From: Echinostoma caproni
Lineage: Eukaryota > Platyhelminthes > Trematoda > Plagiorchiida > Echinostomatidae
Assembly: GCA_900618425.1 (NCBI GenBank)
Contig: UZAN01039672.1
Location: 13,494-77,493 of the forward strand
DNA length: 64,000 nt
Direction: 5' to 3'
Shown: piece after piece, positions 12,842 to 21,980 of the stretch
Layout: each line of letters opens with the position of its first letter
Numbering within the stretch: the first letter of the stretch is position 1
Position numbers and translations under genes: made by a program
The notes under the pieces: generated by a model
Databases searched by the model: none
Seen by the model: the letters and a program-made list of their open reading frames with translations, nothing else
Told to the model about the DNA's origin: nothing

Positions 12842-13059
12842 TACCTCTTCAACTTCAAGTGAATCCGTTGTAACTTCAGGTGAATCCAACCCATCGCGTT
12901 TCACTAGGAACCCAAGAAGATAATTGGTGTTTCGACCGTCAAATGCCACCGATTCGATTGGGTATGTCTAAACCCCGTTCAGTCCGTAATGAAGCAAAAT
13001 TACTTTTTGAGTGAGCGGGGATGAAAGTTTCGGTGGGGTGAGGTGAACCGTTCTCCACC
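12842..13059 (+). repeat. Left arm of long inverted repeat
   Basis: This segment is the reverse complement of 15283-15481. About 175 bases are identical by eye, running from the segment beginning caacccatcgcg to the inner end ttctccacc. The left arm has about 20 extra bases from a local duplication (aacttcaagtgaatcc then aacttcaggtgaatcc). The inner side abuts a C-run at 13066-13075. Confidence 0.85.
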
Positions 13060-13198
13060 CGCGCACCCCCCCCCCGCACACACAACCCCGTTCCACCCGG
13101 GAACATTATGTGCGTAATTGCTGATTGAGTGTGTCATAGATAGGAATGAACGAATCCGGATTTATGAAGCACTGAGTTCCCTTTATCCATCAATACAA

Positions 13199-13385
13199 AT
13201 TCATCAATACAGAAAGAAAACAATTGTCGTGAGATGTTAACATTTCGTTTGATCTTCCCAGTCGCTGACATGAAAGAAGTAGGCACCTATATAACACATG
13301 GGATTAATCAATTATGGTGCACGAACGTGTAAAAGCATACAAAGATTACTAAATTTAGAAGTAGGAGGTCAACTTCACGGTAAGG
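13199..13385 (+). repeat. Left inverted terminus of Penelope-like element
   Basis: Reverse complement of 14108-14290 with about three substitutions. It includes attaatcaattatggtgcac and reads the element's 3' tail backwards. A truncated relative of this terminus also begins the copy at 50665-51300, so it belongs to the element's structure. Confidence 0.8.
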
Positions 13386-13490
13386 TGGATAAATGGGGCA
13401 CTACAACGTTCAGTCTACTGAAAAGTGACATGGAACGGTCAATAACTACACTTTTCCAGCTTTTCCCCATGACTTCAAAAACGTGGGCTT

Positions 13491-14060
13491 GTGAGAACTT
13501 TACTTCATCGGGCAAAAGACATTTGTTCTCCAGGTACACTAAAGGAAGAAGAAGATTTCCTAAGGACAACTTTGCTAAAACTTGGTTACCCGGTAAAATT
13601 TATAAATATTCATAGAAGACCATTCCCAAAAGGTAGCCATATTGACAACGATGTGCGCCACAAGTTGAAGTCAGTTTTAGACCGTATATTTCCAGCTACT
13701 CAAATCAGACTCATTGCCTCCACTCGTGGAGTTGATTTGGACAAATTTTAACTTGGCTGGTAAACCAGTTCTGTCTCACACACTGTATACCAGTTCACCG
13801 GCAGTTGCGTTGACGCATACATAGGCAGAACAAACCGTCAGCTCTCACAACAGGTGGTTGAACATATTTCAAAGTGGCTGATGAAATCGATGACACAACC
13901 GACAGTTGATGGCCAAGTGATTACAAGAAATTCAGGGTCATCTGTTGCAAGACATCTTATGGCAACAAGAAACACAGTTGACCCAAATTCGTCTTTCAAA
14001 CCATTTTCACCCAATCCCAATTCTAAATCCTTGGCAATGAGTGAAGCACTGTTTATTTGA
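13491..14060 (+). pseudogene. Penelope RT C-terminus and GIY-YIG endonuclease, broken
   Basis: From 13491 the frame reads MRTLLHRAKDICS, then EEEDFLRTTLLKLGYPVKFI, the region that follows the RT core in Penelope-like elements. After a frameshift and stop near 13750, another frame gives DAYIGRTNRQLSQQVVEHIS around 13805-13870, the GIY-YIG nuclease core. Next comes SSVARHLMATRNTVDP near 13940, and the C-terminal AEALxI-type helix as MSEALFI at 14040-14060. In the family this nuclease nicks DNA for target-primed reverse transcription. Stops show the copy is dead. The same family recurs at 50665-51300. Confidence 0.82.
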
Positions 14061-14107
14061 TTACATAATCGCACTATGTACGCACAGAAGTGTTCGATAC
14101 AATCAAT

Positions 14108-14290
14108 TCACTTGCCGTGGAGTTGACCTTCTACTTCTAAATTTAGTAATCTTTGTATGCTTTTACACGTTCGTGCACCATAATTGATTAATCCCATGTG
14201 TTATATAGGTGCCTACTTCTTTCATGTCAGCGACTGGGAAGATCAAACGAAATGTTAACATCTCACGACAATTGTTTTCTTTCTGTATTG
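14108..14290 (-). repeat. Right inverted terminus of Penelope-like element
   Basis: Partner of 13199-13385. It forms the 3' tail of the element after the endonuclease and ends at tctgtattgatgag just before the second CCGGA. Confidence 0.8.
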
Positions 14291-14979
14291 ATGAGCCGGA
14301 ATTAATTGATCACTGTCGGTCGAGTTAGGAAGCAAACCACGTCGAGATTGATCGATCAGTCGGTCACCATGCCCAGACGTGAATGTGAGCATGATTCATT
14401 GCATGAGTGGAGTCAATCTAAGCCCTCCATAACCCAATGAGTTTCTCTTGAATAAAACGGATTCCTTTGAATCAAATGCGATTGCTTACGTATTTCTAAC
14501 ATTGAAATGCAATATGTATTGAATGTGTTAATCAATCAGGGAACGACAGAAAAAATATGATTTCTGTTGGGTAGTGAATAGGTTCCTACTATTCAGGTGA
14601 AATACTCTTACTTCTTTCACCATCGTTTACATTCTCAACATATTCAAGTCTGCATTTCAATATCAGATGTATTTNACCCCGTTCCATCCGGGAACATTAT
14701 GTGCGTAATTGCTGATTGAGTGTGTCATAGATAGGAATGAACCAATCCGGAGTTAATTGACCTCTGTCGGTCGGGTAAGGAAGTGAATCGCGTCAAGATG
14801 GATCGATAAGCCGGTCACCATGCGCAGACGTAAATGTGATCATGATTCATTAAATGAGTGGAATCAGTCTAAGCCTTCAATAACCCAGTGAGTGAATTCC
14901 ATTGAGGTCGAGTTTCTCTCGAATGAAATCGATTCTTTTGAATCAAATACGATTGCTTAAATACATCTGATATTGAAAT

Positions 14980-15282
14980 NNNNNNNNNNNNNNNNNNNNN
15001 NNNNNNNNNNNNNNNNNNNNNNNNNNNNNNNNNNNNNNNNNNNNNNNNNNNNNNNNNNNNNNNNNNNNNNNNNNNNNNNNNNNNNNNNNNNNNNNNNNNN
15101 NNNNNNNNNNNNNNNNNNNNNNNNNNNNNNNNNNNNNNNNNNNNNNNNNNNNNNNNNNNNNNNNNNNNNNNNNNNNNNNNNNNNNNNNNNNNNNNNNNNN
15201 NNNNNNNNNNNNNNNNNNNNNNNNNNNNNNNNNNNNNNNNNNNNNNNNNNNNNNNNNNNNNNNNNNNNNNNNNNNNNNNNNN
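14980..15282. other. Assembly gap (303 Ns)
   Basis: A run of N lies inside the second tandem unit, directly before the right inverted arm. Any frame translated across it is meaningless. Confidence 0.99.
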
Positions 15283-15481
15283 GGTGGAGAACGGTTCACC
15301 TCACCCCACCGAAACTTTCATCCCCGCTCACTCAAAAAGTAATTTTGCTTCATTACGGACTGAACGGGGTTTAGACATACCCAATCGAATCGGTGGCATT
15401 TGACGGTCGAAACACCAATTATCTTCTTGGGTTCCTAGTGAAACGCGATGGGTTGGATTCACTTGAAGTTGAAGAGGTGTA
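15283..15481 (-). repeat. Right arm of long inverted repeat
   Basis: Inverted copy of 12842-13059, starting directly at the gap edge with ggtggagaacggttc. The near identity means a recent duplication, a hairpin-like structure, or a contig joined in the wrong orientation. Confidence 0.85.
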
Positions 15482-17048
15482 GTCCTGACAAAATCCTAAC
15501 CGCAATGCATTGGGTGAAGCGACATCTTTAGACGCAATCAATTCTACACTGGGCTCTTCTGGCTTGTATTTTATTTATATGCAGTAGCGAATGCAGGTAC
15601 TGAGTGTACATCGGGGTTTCCGAAAATTGAATCCAACATTTTGACGAACACATCGGGATGCGAACGTGATAGAAGTTACAATTGCATATTATTCATGATA
15701 ATGTTTTTCAAAACGTATAAACAAAAATCACTTGGGACACTACAGAATGAGTGCAATCGGTATTCAATGAACTTTCAACGAAATCTTACTGAACAATCGG
15801 GTTTTGTGAGAAGCTCCAAGGGAATTCGACGAAATTGATTGCACCAGATATCTCCTCACTAGGTGTAGCTGCTCATGCCACCTTTGCTTATCCCATATCT
15901 GGATGGATCTGAATGATGAGTTAGTTCGATCAAAACGCTCCTCTTTATTATTCTTATCGAACTGCTGGGATTTTCCATACAACCATGCAGTTGTTCGGAC
16001 TGATCGAATTCGCTGAATTTAGGTTATCTTGTTTCAAGTGATGGGAACTCAATGCGAAGGAAAGCGAATACATTATTCAACGGAACAAGAGACAGATGAT
16101 GAAAACGGTTTGTTGCTTCAGCATGTGAGAAGCGGAGGCGAGGCGTATAAGTTGCCGTTCAGCTGGTGACTAAACGTTGGAATCTGCTTAGCGTATTGTA
16201 TTGACCAACGAACTCCCATTCTACATGTACCGTTCCTCCTTTGCATCTCATTGTTTTACCGCACCAAGCTCACCTCTTTGGTCAGCATGTGTTTGACTTC
16301 ACTTTCCGCATGCTTGCTCACGCTTCAATATCTCATTCTTGCTCTGCAGGTCGTGGCAATACAACCCGTCCTCCGTTTCGTGAATCGTCTCGTTCGGTTT
16401 TTGTACGAACGTCCGCTTGCGACTTATACGTATTATCTCGGGGTATCGATAAGCCGGTGCCTAGAGTATGAGCTTTGTGACAAATCAAGGACTGGTTTCG
16501 ACATTCGCCACCACAACGACAATCTTGGAACCAGGAGGACGCAAATTACAAACGGAGAAGGGTGAGAAGATATAAAATGGTACTATCCACCTACACGGCT
16601 ATAAAGTTGTATTTCTCAGTGGTGAGTCATGCTGTTTGAGATAATCAATGAATGGTTTTTGAGTTCCCAGGAATTTGTTAATTTGCGGTGCAGTGGTGTC
16701 GGTGAGCAGTATTGTAAGAAATTCGGGCAACTGCTTCACGATGGATCAATTGTATTCATGCTGAATGCAAACGAAGACAAATTCACTGCAAAGAATTTGA
16801 TTATAACAGTAGCGTCTGCCAAAATATTGCTTACCGAAAACTGGCATTGGCAACTACTTTGTCATTCCAATACATTGTGAATTTGGTGGAGGCTGCTGAT
16901 CAGGAGTATTCAGCAGGAAATCACAATCACCTTGGCAGAAATGTTCAAAGGCATGATTCTTCGTGGGAAGGACACTATTAGGTTGCGAAAAAAGCGGGTG
17001 AATTTTACCGGGCAAATCATAACCAGATAAACGGATCCGCAAGGCAGC

Positions 17049-17064
17049 GTGTGTGTGTGTGTGT
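17049..17064. repeat. (GT)n microsatellite
   Basis: Eight GT units, uninterrupted. Confidence 0.9.
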
Positions 17065-17369
17065 AAAAACCGCAATCAATCGGAGGCAATCGTTCAGTTG
17101 ACCGGATCATCCGACCTTTGGACGGGGTCAAACTCCCAAAGTGCCTCCCTGCCCAATCGGGCTGGGAGCATATCCAAAACCACTTTTGTTTATCCACAAG
17201 ACAGTGCATGGACGACAGAGTGATTTATTATTAATAACTGTAAGGGTATCCACAAACTGGCATACTTTCAACAAAAGGTCGCTTCTGGCACAGGTCATCA
17301 CAATTCCCACAAGCACTCAAGATAAATAATAGACCAGTCGAAAGTTAGGTGAGCATTTTCATTGGTTAC

Positions 17370-17480
17370 CATTTCGGAGGTCTTGTTCATTTTTAACCGT
17401 TGTGAGAAACCACCATTCGCATCCTTTTCCCTACTCCAACGGCACTACTCATAAATGTGAATAGTACCTCATAACACATC
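17370..17480. repeat. Dispersed repeat with small hairpin, copy 2
   Basis: Contains tcttgttcatttttaaccgt, then ctactcataaatgtgaatag, in the same order as 6415-6505. It lies just beyond the 3' end of the reverse Gypsy relic, so an LTR remnant is possible but unproven. Confidence 0.35.
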
Positions 17481-17604
17481 TCTCTTCGGCCTAATGAATC
17501 TCTGCATGCATCGATCAATGATTGATTGCTTCTTGGATTCTGAATGTATCTGTATGTGGAGTTTCTTTCTTTGGTTTAAATCGTGTACTGGTTGTTTCCT
17601 TTTG

Positions 17605-18330
17605 TCAGATTATGAGATCATTCCAATGCACACGCCGGACTTCGTTCATCCATTGCATTTTGTACTCGGGATGGGGTTCTTTAGCTATGTGGTACGGACC
17701 TTCCCATCTTGGTAGCAACTTCTGTGATCCAGGACTTCTGACCAGTACCTCAAGAAGCCACTTGACCTTCACTTGAGATCCAACCGGGAGCACGCTTACC
17801 AACCGTCTAGTTTCCATCTTGGACTTGCCCATTGTGTCCCCTTCTACCTGCCCCTGGTTTTCCCGGGTCTCACATCTTGCTTGTTGAAGTTGTTGAGAAG
17901 ACAGGTTATTTCGCAGTCACATACCAACGTCCAGATCCACTGGCAACTTTGCAATTCTCCCGTACACCAGTTGAAGAGTGTCTGTTTGGTACTAACCTGC
18001 ACAGACGGACGGTACGCTAAAAGCAGTGTGGGTAGTTCCGTTTCTCAGTCAACTCCTTTCACTGTCAACCATTCTTGGCTGTTCTTTTATTTCTTTCAGT
18101 GAGGCCGTTGGTATGCAGGTGATAGAGAGGGAGTTGTGCGTATCCTTTTGATGCCCAACTTTTGCAGGCGCTTGCGATATTCGTCATCCTCAAAGCCCGG
18201 GCCTTGATCCGTTAAAATGGCTTGTGATACACCGCTATCCCTACAGCCTCGATCCAGCCAGGAGGTGCTCCGTCATTAAAAAATGTTGCTGTCCTCTAAG
18301 TGACTTCGGAAAGGGACCCATGAAATCGAT
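17605..18330 (-). pseudogene. Gypsy integrase, broken
   Basis: The core begins DFMGPFPKS near 18320. It continues with ILTDQGPGFEDDEYRKRLQK and LGIKRIRTTP near 18200-18150, which holds the second catalytic aspartate. HTNGLTERNKRT near 18100 carries the catalytic glutamate. The C-terminal domain at 17832-17605 includes PGSQKLLPRWEGPYHI and VRRVHWNDL. Integrase would insert the cDNA. The region between the first two acidic residues is shortened, and several stops interrupt it. Confidence 0.86.
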
Positions 18331-18455
18331 GGACTATAAATCTCTAATATCAGTATTGATTCAATTTGGCATTGTTATTGGCTTGTGTTTGACTTGAAAA
18401 GTTGGCATCTTTCAACCTGCACATTTGATCAGTAAGCTCGCTTTCAATGCAAATT

Positions 18456-18750
18456 TTAAGTTTGCGCGCTGCAAGTGTGTGTCGATTTGTGACTTTCCTT
18501 TCTATGCTGCTCGTTTCGGTATTGTTGGCCTTGTGAGATTGCTTTCAACACCTGGTGTACATGTTGGTCCTTGCGCTGTTCCTTCACTAGTTCTTTGGGT
18601 TTTTGTTCCACTATCAGCATAGTTTTTGTTACCTGCAACACGGTTGAGCATAAAGTTGTACTCATGTAGCCAAAGCCATAACCTGGCTCGTTTCGTTTTC
18701 AGGTCCTTGGCGGTAATAATTCCCTTCAGTGGCTTGTGATCTGTTTCCAT
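18456..18750 (-). pseudogene. Gypsy RNase H fragment
   Basis: Reads METDHKPLKGIITAKDLKTK, followed by RARLWLWLHEYNF and NRVAGNKNYAD. This is the TDHKPL...RxxRW...LxxYxF...GxxNxxAD pattern of Gypsy RNase H, which removes the RNA template during cDNA synthesis. The final aspartate of the AD pair is present. A frameshift leads into an uninformative tail. Confidence 0.82.
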
Positions 18751-19099
18751 ATGAATCCTTTGACCCAGAAGATGTGGTCGCTATTTATCCATTGCCCACA
18801 GGATGACAGGGCATTCTGTTGCCGTGGTGGAATATTTCTGTTCGTTGTAGCACGTACCCTCATTGTGTATTCAGCTACTCCACTTGCTTGAGTACGGCTC
18901 CCAATCCAACGCCACTGACATCCATCACAACTGTGAAGTGTTCATCAATCACCGACAACTTCAGTGTCAGGTGATGTTGGTCATAACCCTTTGAAGTTTA
19001 TCGAAGGATTTGGGGGTCTCGGGTCTCAAAAGTGATTCTCTTTATTGAGCAATGGATATAACAATTCAGCAATCGTTACAAAACTTTTTAACGAACCGG

Positions 19100-19890
19100 C
19101 CGTATACTATAGGAACCATCTCAAAGGGCGTGCAAACTCCGTTACCCAAAGGAACTTCTCCGAAAGTGGCCTCACTCCTCCGTTTCGTATCATATGACCC
19201 ACCAAAATCACCATCATCTTCCAAATCTGAGGCTTCGACCCGTTAGGCCGAAGGCCATATTCTTGAATTCTTTTCAGAGGGTCTTCGAGGTAAAAAATGT
19301 GTTCGGCTGTTGTTGGACTGTAAACAACAGTAGCGCCGTCATAACATAACGTTGTGGACACCCTAGAGGAACTTCAGCACAGGGAGAGGGAATTAAAATG
19401 GTGATACGGATAATCCTAACGACGTGTTTGAATTGGTATTGTTATTGTCCGACTGTAAACTCATTTTCCTTCCGACCGGCTTTCCTTGCTGGTACTTGCC
19501 GATATCCCGAATGTAAATCCACCACTGAGAACAATTTTGCGCCTTGTAGTTGATTAAAAATTTCTGCCACAGTCGGGACTGGTGCCGATTTGTTTATGGT
19601 CACTATGTATGCTTTATGGAATTCTACACAAAACCAAAATTGCCGTTGGGCTTTTGACCAGCAGCACGAGCGAGTTATACGGACTTTGGGGATCTTCAGT
19701 GATTACTTCCTTTAACATTTGTCCAACTTCCGCTTGAATTTGTCCTCCATTTGCAGTAGATTTCGCGACATAAACTCGGAGTTTTCCTGACATCTGTAGA
19801 ATTTCCTGTTCTACGCAGTTACTATCCTCATCACCTGTGAACAAATGAGAGAATCGTTGCACCACTAGATGAAATGACGGTAACACATCC
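19100..19890 (-). pseudogene. Gypsy reverse transcriptase, broken
   Basis: On the minus strand the RT entry reads QRFSHLFTGDEDSNCVE near 19850, then QIQAEVGQMLKE and SPYNSLVLLVKSPTA near 19700. In the next frame NKSAPVPTVAEIFNQLQGAK is followed by FSVVDLHSGYRQVP near 19510, which carries the motif A aspartate. The catalytic YLDD has become CYDGATVVYS near 19340, followed by AEHIFYLEDPLKRIQEYGL. The aspartate pair is lost and frames are broken, so the enzyme is inactive. Confidence 0.88.
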
Positions 19891-19990
19891 GTGTGTGTTA
19901 TCTGTTCTAACCGCGCAGGATTTAACTCAGCACTGGATTCTCAAAATATCGTCTTCCGGTGAGGCTTTCTCGTCCATATATGGGAACGTA

Positions 19991-20595
19991 CGTAGGTAGT
20001 GAAATGAAGCACATCTGGAAGCGTGTAGCAATTCGTTTGCTGTGCGAACATCATGGTTATTTACAGGAAATAGCGAGGACAGAGGAATGAATATATCAAA
20101 TTATTGTTTGTCTGGATTGCTGTCAACCATCTTGATTGATTGATTGGTGGTTCCGGCCAATTACTTGAATTCTGATTGGTTGTCCCAGTGCATTGCAGTT
20201 TTCAGGGAGCATGCTGTCTCACTGCACCTAATATTTGGTCCGAGGCTGTCTGGTATGTCCGAATCTTTGCATCTATCTGGAACCCCTCTGGAGGGTTTTT
20301 CTCTCAGCGGGCTACTGTTCTGTTGAGATTGCTCCTTCGTTTTCCCGAGATCAGCAGTGCTGGGACGAGGAGAAGAAGAAGGACAAATCACCTGTCACAA
20401 CACCCAACCCCGACCATAATGAATTTTTCTGGGGTTTACAGTTAAGTGCAAATCGTTTGTTATGTGAGAAGTTGATTACTCCATGAAACGCAGTATTTAA
20501 TTAAGGGTTTTATGTGATCAAGTTCAGTCTTTTCTTTGGACGTGCTATGTGTAAGAATCAACAATACAGGTTAAGCAATCAGTCTACGCCACTGA
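19991..20595. other. No gene recognised between Gypsy and LINE relics
   Basis: Short frames overlap on both strands at 20144-20486. None resembles gag, protease or LINE endonuclease clearly enough to call. Confidence 0.4.
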
Positions 20596-20639
20596 ATGTT
20601 TGAAGAGAAGGTCACCGAGTTTCAACCAGTCGCTCCTTT

Positions 20640-21980
20640 TACACCCAGACCCAGAGAGAAAACATTTAAAGAACCAGGATGTAGTCACCAAACAACATCG
20701 TCACAGACTGGGAGAGACCGAGGTAAGTGCAAGTGCTCAGTTGATATAGATGCGAATGCCACTTTGAGCGGCAAATTCATAAACTTCGGAAGCTGTTGGA
20801 TATGCAGAGGATGTTTATCGCTACAGTGGAAGGATGCTGTCATTGTTCCATTACCCAAAGGCGACGACAATAGTGACACTGGAAACTACCGAACAATCAG
20901 TCCCACGTGTTGTGGATAAAGTAATGGAACGACTGGTAGCTGCACGGCTTCGGCAGCATTTGATGGGTTATTTTCACCTGTGCCACCAACGACACGGTTT
21001 TTCGTCCCCATCGCTCATTCCTCTCAAACCTGCTCCTAGCTCGTGAATGCTGGAATGAGGACAAAGCCAAAGGACACAAAACGGATATCGTTATTAACAC
21101 CTTCAACAAAGTGCTACACATCCGTCTTCTGTAAAAGCTATCTGTCATTGCCGAAAGGTTGATCATACTCAATTGGCTGCAAGACTTCCTTACCGACAGG
21201 AAATTTGGTAGCTCGCAGCTACGTGGTATCTCGCCTCCGCTGGGCTCCCCTAAGGCTCTGTTCTTGGTCCACTTCTCTTCGTGGTTTGTGTCAATGACTT
21301 GCTTGGTCAGCTGAGCAGCCCACCACTCATATACGCGGATAACATAAAAATCTGGCGTAAAATCGAGAGTTCAGAGAGTCGGAGTACTCTTCAAGAAGAT
21401 CTCGACACTCTGGCTAAGTGGTCGGACACCTAGGCTCTTCCACTCAGCACCGCTAAATGTGCTAACTTGCGTCTGGGGCGTGCTGATTTGGAGGTGGTTT
21501 ACAACCTCCAAGGAACCACATTGCGCAGAACATTGTATGATACGTACTTGGGAATTATGATGACGTCATCACTGAAGACCCGAGAGAACACCGATAGGGT
21601 TTGCGCCAATGCGTAGAGAGTTCTGAGACCCATTCAGTAATTTTTCTTCGGCTCTCGATCGACGCTTTTAGACTGTTGCACCCCTTCTATCTATCTACCT
21701 TCTACCTATCGGACGAAGACTTGAGTATGGTAGTGCTGCAGTGTACCCTGCATGGTCGGTGAACTGGGTAAGTTGGGGCGCATACAACGTGCTACCATTA
21801 GACTCATTGCTGGACCACATGGGACCAGCTATGACGATCGTCTACAGTCCACTGATTGGTTTCCAGTTGCGTATCGGCGCGTCAGGGGGATCTAATCTGT
21901 CTGAGGAAAATCCTGGGTGGGTGATAGGAGCCAGGAGGTGCAGCAGCATTTTTCCTTTACGGACAGAAGAAGAAGACTGA
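20640..21980 (+). mobile_element. CR1/SR1-like LINE reverse transcriptase, broken
   Basis: The plus-strand RT shows, in order, WKDAVIVPLPKGDD and TGNYRTIS (20845-20905), then VDKVMERLVAARLRQHLM and CHQRHGF near 20980. LLARECWNEDKAKGHKTDIV follows near 21050. NWLQDFLTDRKF, LIYADNIKIWRKI near 21330 and LQEDLDTLAKWSD near 21400 come next. The tail has YLGIMM, RIQRATIRLIAGP and YDDRLQSTDWFPVAYRRVRG (21780-21890). The catalytic FADD/YADD motif is YADN, so the second aspartate is lost. Frameshifts and a shortened 3' end are present. The motif set fits the CR1/Jockey-type LINEs of trematodes. Confidence 0.87.

Larger units (their letters stand above)
13161..14295 (+). mobile_element. Penelope-like element, truncated, with inverted ends
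   Basis: A 1135-bp insertion in the tandem repeat. It is flanked by CCGGA at 13156-13160 and 14296-14300. The uninterrupted repeat unit has a single CCGGA at 14747-14751, so the 5-bp sequence is a likely target duplication. The element's two ends (about 13199-13385 and 14108-14290) are inverted copies with only a few differences over some 185 bases. Between them lie a linker region and a GIY-YIG endonuclease, but no RT catalytic core. Inverted or duplicated ends are a known feature of Penelope elements. The copy is 5'-truncated and has stops. Confidence 0.82.
13084..14979. repeat. Tandem repeat of about 451 bp, two units, one split
   Basis: Unit A runs 13084-13160 and resumes at 14301-14674. 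Unit B starts at 14675 and runs into the N gap at 14980. Both begin cccgttcca(c/t)ccgggaac and share a block ending ggaatgaa(c/g)-aatccgga, a later block with cggtcaccatg, and a stretch around ttgaatcaaat. Without the insertion unit A is about 451 bases. The N at 14675 sits exactly on the unit boundary, so copy number may be compressed. No coding function is seen. Confidence 0.75.
15482..17604. other. No confirmed gene
   Basis: A hydrophobic 104-codon frame at 16251-16565 and an 83-codon frame at 16629-16880 (containing LLHDGSIVFMLNANEDKFTA) look somewhat protein-like. The second has an acceptor-like ttgagttcccag in front. No family is recognised for either. A (GT)8 run lies at 17049-17064, and a dispersed hairpin repeat at 17370-17480 resembles 6415-6505. 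Confidence 0.4.
17605..19990 (-). mobile_element. Ty3/Gypsy retrotransposon pol, degenerate
   Basis: Reading right to left, the pol domains occur in Gypsy order: RT (about 19890-19100), RNase H (about 18750-18620), integrase core (about 18330-18040) and integrase C-terminus (17832-17605). RT before integrase separates Gypsy from Copia. Frames change repeatedly and stops are frequent. Gag and protease were not recognised, and no flanking LTR pair was confirmed. This is a decayed internal fragment of about 2.4 kb. Confidence 0.88.

Noticed and set aside
14943..15374. Long frames on both strands over 14943-15374
   Set aside because: They run through the 303-base N gap and have no real sequence content.
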